Positions 1 to 7,177 of a stretch of 32,176 nucleotides of DNA are shown here, piece after piece; positions within the stretch are counted from its first letter, which is position 1; each line of letters starts with the position of its first letter. The notes beneath the pieces are model-generated. The model was not told where the DNA came from. It worked only from the letters and a program-made list of their open reading frames with translations, and ran no database searches. The translations under genes and the position numbers were made by a program. Source of the stretch: Bacteroidota bacterium (GTDB taxonomy: Bacteria; Bacteroidota; Bacteroidia; Bacteroidales; F082); the NCBI GenBank assembly GCA_023396415.1, contig JAEWWJ010000067.1:1-32176 (forward strand). The letters run 5' to 3'.

Positions 1-1022
1 AGCTCACTGATGCGCAATCCTGCCGAATAAATCAAAAATAACATCGCTTTGTGCTTGGGGTTTTCAAGCTGATTTACGATTCCCTGCACTTCTTCCTTGC
101 TGTAAACTGTGGGCAACACCTTGTTCCTTAGTGGCCGCAACACTTGCTCAAGCAGAAGCGTTTTCTTTCCCATCACTTTGTAATACATCTTAATGGCATT
201 CACCGACTGGTTGATCGTTGACGGCCCGGGTTCCGAACGCTGATTCCATATTTCATGGTAATGATTCATCTCATCAACGCCAAACCGGTTTATATCATTG
301 AGGCTCTTACCCTTAAATGCATTCAAAAATCTGATCACTAAATTATGATAAGTGATGAGTGTGCTGTCGCTATAGTTGTGGCTTTGCAAATGAACCAAAA
401 ACTCCAGCGGACAGCTTTTGAAATCATAGTCTTTGATATAGGATTGCTCAAGTAATAACCTTCTGAGGTTCAAATCACTGATCCGCAATTCCTTATTGAG
501 CTTCACTGTAAACCGTTCAGTGAGAAAGGATAAGACATTGAACATCTGATACGATTGTGCTTTAATTTCCCAAACTTTATTGGCTCGATGAAACTCAAAA
601 AAGCCGCTTTCAAGCACCTCTCGATAATACTTTTTGTCAAAATGATGCTTGAAACCAATGATAGGTTTGGCATCCAACAGGTAGGGAAAAAGCGTAAGTG
701 TTTCAAATCCGGTGCGCAACTTTAAATCTTTATAATTCGCAACTGTCCCTATATTATTGCGACTCACTTCCAGTTTTTTCCAGTCGAGCTTAGATAGATT
801 CACAATAGCGATGTCATCAAAAACATCTTGAATGATAGCAATGGTATTTCCATACTCAGCTGTGTACCAGGCTCCCAACTCCATACTGTATTGAATCCAC
901 TCATTTTGACTGATGCGTGTTCTGATATCTGCGTTGTCATAGAAAAACAACTTTATGCACTTTGTTCCTTCAAGGTTGATGCGGTTTAAAAACAAATGGG
1001 GAAGATTTTTTGGGTTTTCCAT
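1..1022 (-). CDS. Tyrosine recombinase/integrase, C-terminus cut off by the window edge
   Basis: Reading the minus strand from the ATG at 1022 gives one open frame of about 340 codons that leaves the window at position 1. The N-terminal ~100 residues (MENPKNLPHLFLNRINLEGT) look like the arm/lead-in domain of Bacteroidota integrases. A SAM-like core-binding domain follows (STLITYHNLVIRFLNAF ... STINQSVNAIKMYYKVMG). The catalytic domain begins with LPTVYSKEEV, and the last visible residues are LIYSAGLRISEL, where the Arg is the first catalytic Arg of the family. The H-x-x-R and Tyr would lie outside the window. A -7-like TAGTTTTG lies 13 bases upstream of the start (1035-1042). It is divergent from the zinc-ribbon gene at 1149. 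Members of this family move integrative elements or invert DNA; which one applies here cannot be seen. Confidence 0.88.
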   Translation of the reverse strand, partial: MENPKNLPHLFLNRINLEGTKCIKLFFYDNADIRTRISQNEWIQYSMELGAWYTAEYGNTIAIIQDVFDDIAIVNLSKLDWKKLEVSRNNIGTVANYKDLKLRTGFETLTLFPYLLDAKPIIGFKHHFDKKYYREVLESGFFEFHRANKVWEIKAQSYQMFNVLSFLTERFTVKLNKELRISDLNLRRLLLEQSYIKDYDFKSCPLEFLVHLQSHNYSDSTLITYHNLVIRFLNAFKGKSLNDINRFGVDEMNHYHEIWNQRSEPGPSTINQSVNAIKMYYKVMGKKTLLLEQVLRPLRNKVLPTVYSKEEVQGIVNQLENPKHKAMLFLIYSAGLRISE

Positions 1023-1034
1023 GACTTTTTTTTG

Positions 1035-1042
1035 CAAAACTA
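1035..1042 (-). promoter_or_regulatory. -7 element (TAGTTTTG) of the recombinase gene
   Basis: The sequence matches the Bacteroidota TAnnTTTG consensus and ends 13 bases before the ATG at 1022. No well-spaced -33 TTTG is visible, so this is a partial match. Confidence 0.4.
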
Positions 1043-1121
1043 CTTTCAGCCAACAGCTATAATCGGTAAAAAAGCAAGTATAACCGTGTATAAACGACTA
1101 CAAAACGGATCATTTTGTTTA

Positions 1122-1129
1122 TATCTTTG
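1122..1129 (+). promoter_or_regulatory. -7 element (TATCTTTG) of the zinc-ribbon gene
   Basis: Exact match to TAnnTTTG, 19 bases upstream of the ATG at 1149. Its position after the longer possible start at 996 supports 1149 as the true start. A convincing -33 element is not seen. Confidence 0.5.
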
Positions 1130-1148
1130 TCTTTCAAATAGATGTACC

Positions 1149-1517
1149 ATGAAACGAAATTGCCTGCTTTGCAATGAGTCTTTTGTTGGTCGGTCGGATA
1201 AAAAATTCTGCAGCGATCAATGCCGTAATGCTTTCAACAATCAAAATAAGAAAGACCATGATCAGTTTATCATTGATGTGAATAAAACCCTTCGGAAAAA
1301 CCGCATGATACTTCAGCGGCTCGGTCCGGTAGGTAAATCAACCGTGAGAAAAGAGGTTCTCGACAAAATGGGATTCGATTTTCAGTTTTTTACACATACC
1401 TACACTACCAAAAACAACAACACTTATAAATTCTGCTATGAATACGGCTACCTCGAGATAGATGATGATAAGATATTGATTATCAACTGGCAACCTTATA
1501 TGAAAAACCTTCAATAA
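1149..1517 (+). CDS. Small zinc-ribbon protein of unknown function
   Basis: A 122-residue protein starting MKRNCLLCNESF. Residues 1-27 hold four cysteines as C5-x2-C8 ... C21-x3-C25, a zinc-ribbon arrangement. The remainder is lysine-rich and ends in a conserved-looking aromatic segment (YTTKNNNTYKFCYEYGYLEI). I recognise this as a type of short uncharacterised protein common in Bacteroidota; its function is unknown. Upstream in-frame codons extend to 996, but that extension would overlap the divergent recombinase and its -7 element. The 1149 start sits just after a -7-like TATCTTTG and is preferred. The metal-binding ribbon suggests nucleic-acid or protein binding, but nothing in the sequence decides this. 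It is divergent from the recombinase, with 126 bases between starts. Confidence 0.8.
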   Translation: MKRNCLLCNESFVGRSDKKFCSDQCRNAFNNQNKKDHDQFIIDVNKTLRKNRMILQRLGPVGKSTVRKEVLDKMGFDFQFFTHTYTTKNNNTYKFCYEYGYLEIDDDKILIINWQPYMKNLQ

Positions 1518-2460
1518 AATCTTTTAAGCGAAAGTATGAAATCTGCATCGAAAAGCTCAGCCCTCTTTTCACGATTCAGCCTCTAATCATTATCGGCAAA
1601 CATCCATACTTTACAGCCTATTGATTCCTTATGAACATGGGAGCTCAGACTGCTGTATGCACCCTGCGCATTTTGCAAAAACAAAGTTTTACGATTGAAT
1701 TTGATTTATAACTGTAGAGATTCACTAAGAAGATGCAAATGGCACTGATCATTCAACCTTTTAAAAGAAAATCTTTTGTTTCAGAACGGTTAGAACAGAT
1801 TAAAAAGGCGATTGACGTTGAAGAAGTCCATCAAAAACCCCACAATCCCAACCTCTACCCACTACACAGCTTCGCCTTCTCAGTCCCATGAGGCTTGGGT
1901 TTTTTGCGATAAATGCTATGACCGATGGCAGGTTAATGCGCTCATTCATAGCCTTTAAAACCAAGATGAAGATGCGACTAATGTGTACGAACCTTCAATG
2001 GAGTAAATGTATGAAATTATTCAAAATACCCAGCATATCAGAAAAATGATTTTATCAGGAGAGGGTTTTTGAGCGACAGGGCGAAGGGGGTGACGGGGAG
2101 ACTGAGAGACTGAGAGACTGAGAGACTGAGAGAGGGGGCGATTTGAGCGGTAAATTTATGGCGGCACATCACTTTTGGCTTTGATATCATAAGGGTATTT
2201 AAGGTTGTTTTTTATCCTTTATCCCAACCATTTTACAATAGAAATGTAAATCCAATGCTAAGTCATTACTAAATAGCGTAATAAACCTGAGGAATTGATT
2301 ACTATTTTTTTAAAAATAATGCGTGCCAAAAAATATTATTAATGCGTATTTCACGTTTAAATCATTGATGGACGCTAAATTGCAAAGTTATCAACATATA
2401 GATGTTCAAAAAATAAATGATTAAATGACATTCTGCCCTATCATTTTTTGTTTTCGTCCC
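1518..2460. other. Gene-poor stretch with possible coding remnants
   Basis: No confident gene. There are short broken frames: a 26-codon ORF starting at 1631, a 52-codon ORF at 1733-1891 (MQMALIIQPFKRKSFVSERL...), and a different frame over 1887-1958 encoding HEAWVFCDKCYDRWQVNAL, with a C-x2-C pair, before a stop. These look like decayed coding DNA more than random sequence, but I cannot identify the ancestor. A tandem repeat at 2101-2140 lies in the same stretch, followed by AT-rich DNA. Confidence 0.35.
2101..2140. repeat. 8-bp tandem repeat, 5 copies
   Basis: ACTGAGAG is repeated five times without error and is flanked by G-rich sequence (GACGGGGAG before, AGGGGGCG after). A perfect short-period array like this is prone to slippage. 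It lies well upstream of the HU-family gene's promoter, and no gene overlaps it. Confidence 0.95.
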
Positions 2461-2468
2461 TATCTTTG
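2461..2468 (+). promoter_or_regulatory. -7 element (TATCTTTG) upstream of the HU-family gene
   Basis: Exact TAnnTTTG match in an AT-rich region, 212 bases before the HU-family ATG. If used, it gives a leader of roughly 200 nt that contains two mini-ORFs. No ideally spaced -33 TTTG is present. Confidence 0.5.
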
Positions 2469-2512
2469 CATTTGAAAAAAAATAATCTACAAAAAATTCA
2501 AAACAATTAAAG

Positions 2513-2542
2513 AAAAGGAGGATGCCTATGGAAAAGGAATGA
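2513..2542 (+). promoter_or_regulatory. Strong Shine-Dalgarno followed by a minimal ORF in the HU leader
   Basis: AAAAGGAGG at 2513-2521 is followed by ATGs at 2522 and 2528 in one frame that ends at a TGA at 2540-2542, encoding MPMEKE or MEKE. Such a purine-rich site is conspicuous because genes in this window otherwise have no clear Shine-Dalgarno. It could be a leader peptide or a chance match. Confidence 0.3.
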
Positions 2543-2603
2543 TTTGACGTGCGCTTGCAGATAAGCCAATGTTATTTTTTAAGTCCAAAATAAAATGCTT
2601 TAA

Positions 2604-2684
2604 ATGAAAAAATCAATGACAGAGGTTTGGTCAGCCCGAAATGACCGAAACATAGTACTCACTAATTATTATAAAAATCAATGA
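2604..2684 (+). CDS. Possible 26-residue ORF overlapping the HU start by ATGA
   Basis: The frame reads MKKSMTEVWSARNDRNIVLT and six more residues (NYYKNQ), then TGA. The stop overlaps the HU-family start as ATGA (start at 2681, stop at 2682-2684), the geometry of translational coupling. No homologue is recognised and there is no clear ribosome binding site. The ORF could be a real upstream ORF tuning HU expression or a chance open frame in a long leader. The exact overlap is the only argument for it. Confidence 0.3.
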   Translation: MKKSMTEVWSARNDRNIVLTNYYKNQ

Positions 2685-3067
2685 TTCGTTATTTAATTAC
2701 AGCAAAAGTGAATCCCAGGGATTTGCTTGCAAATCGTAAATTTTATGCCGTGAAACAGCCGCAAGGCGAAGTAAATGTTCGAGAGTTGGCCCGGCGCATC
2801 AGCCGTGAAACCATGCTGAGCACAGTTGAAACCACCGCAGTGATAGAAGCTTTGCTGCTGTCAGTGCCGGAAATTCTTCTCGAAGGCAAGGTAGTTCGGC
2901 TGGGTGAGCTGGGAACTTTCAGACTCACGCTTTCGAGCCAAGGAGCAGAAAGCCTTGAAACATTTAGCCCGAATTTGATCAGCCGTCCTAAAGTTTCTTT
3001 CCGTCCGGGGAAGGAATTTAGCGACAAAATGAAACAGGCTAAATATTCCAAAGCCAGTGTGGCCTAA
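2681..3067 (+). CDS. HU-family (HU-related) DNA-binding protein
   Basis: 128 residues. The opening MIRYLITAKVNPRD is the Bacteroidota HU-related N-terminus, which is longer than classical HU of about 90 residues. The body has the HU fold: helical ELARRISRETMLSTVETTAVIEAL (residues ~36-59), then the strand pair VVRLGELGTFRLTLSS (~71-86). The C-terminal part (RPKVSFRPGKEFSDKMKQA) replaces the basic DNA-binding arm region. The family is thought to be nucleoid-associated, possibly with a specialised role. It has a ~200-nt leader with two mini-ORFs upstream and an intrinsic terminator 15 bases after the stop, so it is probably monocistronic. Confidence 0.93.
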   Translation: MIRYLITAKVNPRDLLANRKFYAVKQPQGEVNVRELARRISRETMLSTVETTAVIEALLLSVPEILLEGKVVRLGELGTFRLTLSSQGAESLETFSPNLISRPKVSFRPGKEFSDKMKQAKYSKASVA

Positions 3068-3082
3068 TTCAGTATTTCAAAT

Positions 3083-3115
3083 AAAAAAGGCGTGTCAAAA
3101 GTACGCGCCTTTTTT
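3083..3115 (+). terminator. Intrinsic terminator after the HU-family gene
   Basis: A-rich left arm plus GGCGTGT pairs with ACGCGCC plus a T run: a 13-bp stem with one G-U wobble and a 7-nt loop. The A and T tracts on both sides could let it act in both directions, but it lies 15 bases after the HU stop. Confidence 0.85.
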
Positions 3116-3310
3116 ATTATTGTCAAATTTATTGGCAAAATACTGCAACTATTTTATTGTTTATAATCTTAAGTGGCAATAAAACAGCACCGTAGCCGAT
3201 AAAAACAAATATTTCCCTCCTTTTTTCTACCGCAACAACCCAAAATAGCACTTCAAAAATTTTATTTTCGACTTTAAAAAAGGGTCAAAAGCACTTCTAC
3301 TATTTTTTTT

Positions 3311-3367
3311 TTCACTTGTGCTTTTAAAATTTTCACTTGTGCTTTTGAAATTTTCACTTGTGCTTTT
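3311..3367. repeat. 21-bp direct repeat, about 2.7 copies
   Basis: TTCACTTGTGCTTTT starts at 3311, 3332 and 3353, an exact 21-base period, with spacers AAAATT and GAAATT between copies. A partial inverted relative, AAAAGCACTT, lies just before at about 3285-3295. AAAGTGAAATTTCAAA downstream (about 3401-3418) is complementary to the spacer plus repeat start. Function unknown. Confidence 0.9.
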
Positions 3368-3432
3368 CTCCGACTTCATTTTTGCGTTTTTTTTCTTCTA
3401 AAAAGTGAAATTTCAAATTAATATATCATAAT

Positions 3433-3457
3433 AAACAGCAATTTAAGCTGTTTTTTT
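3433..3457 (+). terminator. T-tailed hairpin in the convergent gap
   Basis: A 7-bp stem AAACAGC/GCTGTTT with a 7-nt loop, followed by seven Ts. It has the form of an intrinsic terminator on the plus strand but lies 370 bases past the HU gene, which has its own terminator. Confidence 0.35.
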
Positions 3458-3511
3458 GCTTATTATTGCGTAAAAAACAGCAAAAATGAAGTGTTTTTCA
3501 TCACAAAAATC

Positions 3512-3536
3512 AACTTTATTATCCAATAATAAAGTT
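3512..3536. repeat. Perfect 11-bp inverted repeat
   Basis: AACTTTATTAT and ATAATAAAGTT flank CCA. The stem is AT-only apart from one C-G pair, so it is weak as RNA. It could be a protein-binding palindrome. Confidence 0.5.
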
Positions 3537-3684
3537 TCAATGATGTAAAATAAGTTTCCTTTTGTTGAATTGTTGCCTCCTCAATCAAAGATGGAAACTG
3601 CGTTTTAACATCAACAGTCATTGATTGCACCTCTACAATCGGTCATCTTTTGACCCATTTTGCTGTATTTATGTCCTTTTGACC

Positions 3685-4665
3685 TCAAAACATCCCGTCC
3701 ACAAACTCATTAAGCTTGATGTTCTTAAAGTAACTGTTAAAATCAAATTTAGACAAGGTTTGGGCAATGGCTTCATGCTCGTGATTCACGCCAACGAGTG
3801 ATTTTTCAATTTCTTCTATATCGTTTTTGTGGAAAAAATCGCCGAAAATGCGCATATCGGTGATGAGGCCTTTTTTTACATTGAAATGAAACTCAATGCT
3901 GCCGCCCTCGGTACGTATCATTTTCGAGAAATCGTAGTGTGGCGAGGTGCCAAAGTTCCAGTCCCAGGTCATAAATTTCTCATCACGTAACTTCTCAATG
4001 CCGGCGATATCTTCGGGGGTGTAGGCATATTCTCGCGATTCGGGATACATCTCCATAATGTGCTGCATGATGCGGTCGCGAAATTCAAGTACATCCATCT
4101 TTTCCGACAGATGTTCGCTGATGTTCGTAACCCTTGATCGTACCGACTTCACGGCTTTATCGTTGAATTTTAATGGATTGACTTTAAGCGCCGATGAAAG
4201 ATCGGTCATCACTGCTGAAAACAGTAAAGTACCATGATGAAGGGCTCGATTTTTCCAAACATTTTCGGCATTGCCTGAGAATTTTTTCCCATCTATGGTG
4301 AGGTCGTTTCTGCCTTCAAACTTTGCATCAATCCCCATTTTTTGTAGCACCTCGATGATGGGTAGGGTAAATTTTCGAAAACTGATCTGCGTATTTTCAT
4401 CAGTGTTTCGGATAAAGGTAAAATTCAGATTGCCAAGGTCGTGAAACACAGCACCACCGCCGGTAATTCGCCGTACCACTTTAATGTTATTGTCCTTTAC
4501 ATAGTCAATATTAATCTCCGAAAGGGTGTTCTGGTGCTTACCTACAATGATTGAGGGTTCGTTTCGCCAAAGCATAAAAATGTCCTCTTTAAAATTTTTC
4601 ATCATATACTCGTCAGCAGCGAGGTTAAAATAGGGATCTGTACGTAAATCCTTGATACAAAGCAT
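3685..4665 (-). CDS. lplA: Lipoate-protein ligase A
   Basis: A 326-residue protein of the LplA family, which activates lipoate with ATP and transfers it to lysines of lipoyl domains in 2-oxoacid dehydrogenases and the glycine cleavage H protein. Visible hallmarks are NLAADEYMM near the start, the lipoyl-adenylate loop RRITGGGAVFHD (residues ~65-76), DGKKFSGNA with the conserved lysine (~125-133) and HHGTLLFS (~143-150). Residues ~230-326 form the C-terminal accessory domain (FHFNVKKGLITDMRIFGD), so this is a full two-domain enzyme that does not need a separate LplB-like partner. It is cytosolic. It stands alone: HU is convergent on one side and a degraded transposase lies on the other. Confidence 0.95.
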   Translation of the reverse strand: MLCIKDLRTDPYFNLAADEYMMKNFKEDIFMLWRNEPSIIVGKHQNTLSEINIDYVKDNNIKVVRRITGGGAVFHDLGNLNFTFIRNTDENTQISFRKFTLPIIEVLQKMGIDAKFEGRNDLTIDGKKFSGNAENVWKNRALHHGTLLFSAVMTDLSSALKVNPLKFNDKAVKSVRSRVTNISEHLSEKMDVLEFRDRIMQHIMEMYPESREYAYTPEDIAGIEKLRDEKFMTWDWNFGTSPHYDFSKMIRTEGGSIEFHFNVKKGLITDMRIFGDFFHKNDIEEIEKSLVGVNHEHEAIAQTLSKFDFNSYFKNIKLNEFVDGMF

Positions 4666-4760
4666 TTAAATGATATTTTATGTGTGATTAAATCAAAAAT
4701 TATTTTACAAAGATTATCGAAATAAACCAAATGTTGAAATATTTGTTCAAGAATTTTGTA

Positions 4761-4806
4761 TTGGGGTTGGCAGAAACGTTGCAAGCAACGTCTCTGCCGA
4801 CCCCAA
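4761..4806. repeat. REP-like palindrome beside the transposase remnant
   Basis: A 46-base hairpin with 22-base arms around AA. The two mismatches (T/C and A/G) would be G-U wobbles in RNA. The inner part of the right arm reads GCAACGTCTCT, the same core as the palindrome inside the adjacent transposase remnant. This fits the pairing of RAYT transposases with their REP palindromes. Confidence 0.88.
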
Positions 4807-4814
4807 AAATCTTT

Positions 4815-5412
4815 TCACCAATTCATTGGATTATTGGCGATATAATTTTTAATGTTTTCAAATTCTTGTGCATTACGAATAATATGGTCATAAAAACGGG
4901 TTTGCCATTCAAAAGGATACCCTAATCGGTGGCCATGTTTTGTAACGGCCGATTTGTAGGAACGAATAATCGTAGAAACGGAATTTGATTTTGGTGAAAT
5001 TTTTGCCATTTGGGACGTGGACGATGGGGGGTGGTGATTGCGGGGACGATGGAGATGGGGATTGCGGGGACGATGGTAGAGACGTTGCATGCAACGTCTC
5101 TACGATGGCGTTCCCCGCAATCCCCATCCCATCCCCACCATTCAAAATCAAAATCCCACGTATATGATCCGGCATCACAACAAATTCACCCAATTCAATG
5201 TTTTTTGCATGGTTTTTTATTTCATGCCACATCAAATCGGCAATGATACCCATATTGGATAAAATCATTTTTTTGTTTTCTATGCGACCAAAATAGGGAA
5301 TCCGGTCTTTTGTACAGATGGTTATAAAATAGGCGCCATTGCTGGTGTAATCCCAGTTTGGCAATCGGGCGGAGGCTATCCTGTATTTATTTTGAAATTT
5401 ATCGTTTCCCAT
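4815..5412 (-). pseudogene. REP-associated tyrosine transposase (RAYT, IS200-like), frameshifted
   Basis: The frame from the ATG at 5412 encodes the RAYT N-terminus (RLPNWDYTSNGAYFITICTK) up to the HUH site. That site reads MPDHIRGI where family members have MPNHIHGI, so the second metal-binding His is Arg. This frame then runs through a Pro/Ser/Gln repeat and stops at 4909. The family C-terminus (MAKISPK, IIRSYKSAVTKHGHRLG, WQTRFYDHIIRN, YIANNP) continues in another minus frame that ends at 4815. A 1- or 2-base indel must lie between about 5160 and 5010, in the G-rich direct repeats and palindrome. Intact relatives cut and join palindromic REP DNA through a Tyr nucleophile. Two independent lesions make this copy almost certainly inactive. 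Confidence 0.88.
5036..5130. repeat. Palindrome and G-rich repeats inside the transposase remnant
   Basis: The core at 5076-5103 is a perfect 28-base palindrome centred between 5089 and 5090, with half-site GTAGAGACGTTGCA. It is extended outward by imperfect arms that both carry GATGGGGATTGCGGGGA (left from about 5054, right ending about 5130). The G-rich unit GATTGCGGGGACGATGG also occurs twice in direct orientation (from 5036 and about 5060). Read in the transposase frame, the core encodes VETLHATSL. Confidence 0.92.
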
Positions 5413-5630
5413 TTTTCAATCATTCAAAAATTCAATGTATTTATCGCGTATCTACGTGACAAAAAATTCAAATGATTTGACTTTAAGACATTTTTGAAGG
5501 TAATTTGTTTTTTATTTACACAAAACGTTGATTACAAATTATAGAACTTAAGCTTCTTTTCACTTGTCTCTTGTCTCTTGTCACTCTCAAAACACTGTTC
5601 ACTGTACGTTGTTCACAATCAAAAACCGTC
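5413..5630. other. Short intergenic stretch with a 7-bp tandem repeat
   Basis: No gene seen. CTTGTCT/CTTGTCT/CTTGTCA at 5563-5583 is a three-copy 7-bp repeat. The rest is AT-rich sequence downstream of yifB. Confidence 0.6.
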
Positions 5631-7169
5631 CTAACTACCCCAAGTTTCCCTGTCGAGGCTGCGGTATTGGATGGCTTCTGCCAGGTGGGCTGTGCTGATG
5701 TTGTCGGCGCCTTCGAGGTCGGCGATGCTTCGCGAGACTTTCAGGATACGGTCGTATGCCCTTGCGGAAAGGCTGAGACGTTCCATCGCGTTTTTCAGCA
5801 AGGTTTTCCCGTCGTTGGTGATTTCGCAGTACAGCTGCAGCATCTTGCTCGACATTTGCGCATTGGAATGGACCTGTGGATGTTCTTTGAACCTTTGTTC
5901 TTGTATTTTTCGGGCGGTCATCACCCGCTGTCTGATGGCGGCACTTTGCTCGCCACTGCTGCGCTCGGCGAGATCTTTAAACGGAACGGGAACCACTTCA
6001 ACATGCAGGTCAATCCGATCGAGTAGGGGGCCTGAAATTTTGTTCAGGTATTTTTGCACGATACCGGGACTACACACACATTCCTGGTCGGGATGGTTGT
6101 AATAGCCACACGGGCAAGGATTCATGGCTGCAATCAACATAAAACTGGCCGGAAAGTCAACTGAAATTCGAGCCCGAGAGATGGTGACAACACGATCTTC
6201 CATCGGTTGCCGCATCACTTCAAGCACCGAGCGTTTAAATTCAGGCAGCTCATCCAAAAAGAGCACCCCGTGATGGGCCAAGGATATTTCGCCGGGTTGT
6301 GGAAAGGTGCCTCCACCCACCAATCCGGCATCGGAAATGGTGTGGTGCGGACTGCGGAACGGACGAACTGCTACCAAGGCGGTATTCTTGCCTAACAAAC
6401 CGGCCACAGAATGAATCTTGGTGGTTTCTAACGATTCTTCCAGACTCAAGGGAGGCAGAATGGAGGGCAATCGTTTGGCCAACATGGTTTTTCCAGATCC
6501 CGGAGGCCCTATCAAAATGGCATTGTGTCCGCCTGCAGCTGCAATCTCTAAGGCTCTTTTAATGTTTTCTTGTCCTTTTACATCCGCAAAATCGAACTCA
6601 TATTTGCCAATCTCCGAAAGGAAATCATTGGTGGTATCAACTATAGTGCGCTCTAAGGTGGGTTCTCCGTTGAGGAAGTCAACTACTTGTTTGATATTCT
6701 CGGCCCCATATACCTCCAAATCAGACACTACTGCTGCTTCCGGAGCGTTTTCTTTGGGTACAATCATGCCTTTAAAGCCTTCGCCAAGGGCTTTTATGGC
6801 AATCGGTAAAGCTCCTTTGATAGGTTTCAGGCCGCCATCTAATGAAAGTTCGCCCATGATGATAAACGAATCTAAACGCTCGGCCTCAATTTGTCCGGAA
6901 GCGGACATAATACCGATAGCGATAGGCAAATCGTAGGATGAGCCTTCTTTGCGTATATCGGCAGGGGCCATATTAATGACAACTTTCTGACGTGGATACT
7001 TGAAACCGGTATTGGTTAAAGCCGCTTCGATGCGCTGCTGGCTTTCTTTTACCGCACTGTCGGGAAGCCCCACCAGAAAAAACTGAATTCCTTTATCAAT
7101 GTTGACTTCTATAGTAATGGTGATGGCATCTATGCCAAAGAGTGCGCTCCCGAAAGTTTTTACAAGCAT
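5631..7169 (-). CDS. yifB: YifB/ComM family Mg-chelatase-like AAA+ ATPase
   Basis: 512 residues, the usual family length. The N-terminal ~170 residues form the ChlI/Lon-protease-like domain (VGLPDSAVKES, NMAPADIRKEG, DLPIAIG). The AAA+ module follows with Walker A GPPGSGKT (221-228), the family motif RPFRSPHHTISDAGLVGGG (~269-287), Walker B GVLFLDELPEF (301-311) and the cysteine-bearing AMNPCPCGYYNHPDQECVC. The C-terminus ends in the typical ARAYDRILKVSRSIADLEG ... YRSLDRETW. In naturally competent bacteria ComM is a hexameric helicase that promotes branch migration of incoming DNA; the role in Bacteroidota is not settled. It is preceded by a -7 element and lies alone between the RAYT remnant and gldB. 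Confidence 0.95.
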   Translation of the reverse strand: MLVKTFGSALFGIDAITITIEVNIDKGIQFFLVGLPDSAVKESQQRIEAALTNTGFKYPRQKVVINMAPADIRKEGSSYDLPIAIGIMSASGQIEAERLDSFIIMGELSLDGGLKPIKGALPIAIKALGEGFKGMIVPKENAPEAAVVSDLEVYGAENIKQVVDFLNGEPTLERTIVDTTNDFLSEIGKYEFDFADVKGQENIKRALEIAAAGGHNAILIGPPGSGKTMLAKRLPSILPPLSLEESLETTKIHSVAGLLGKNTALVAVRPFRSPHHTISDAGLVGGGTFPQPGEISLAHHGVLFLDELPEFKRSVLEVMRQPMEDRVVTISRARISVDFPASFMLIAAMNPCPCGYYNHPDQECVCSPGIVQKYLNKISGPLLDRIDLHVEVVPVPFKDLAERSSGEQSAAIRQRVMTARKIQEQRFKEHPQVHSNAQMSSKMLQLYCEITNDGKTLLKNAMERLSLSARAYDRILKVSRSIADLEGADNISTAHLAEAIQYRSLDRETWGS

Positions 7170-7177
7170 AATTGTTG

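Larger units (their letters stand above)
3116..3684. other. AT-rich gap between convergent genes, rich in repeats and hairpins
   Basis: No ORF of note between the HU-family gene (+) and lplA (-). The gap holds a triple 21-bp direct repeat (3311-3367), a T-tailed hairpin (AAACAGC 3433-3439 with GCTGTTT 3447-3453) and a second hairpin with 11-bp perfect arms (3512-3522 and 3526-3536). Confidence 0.7.

Noticed and set aside
503..706. 67-codon minus-strand ORF inside the recombinase
   Set aside because: It is in another frame of the recombinase gene, which is open over the whole region.
4985..5246. Two plus-strand ORFs across the transposase remnant (rich in DVACNVST / ETLHATSL)
   Set aside because: The peptides come from the palindrome being open in both directions, not from a separate gene.
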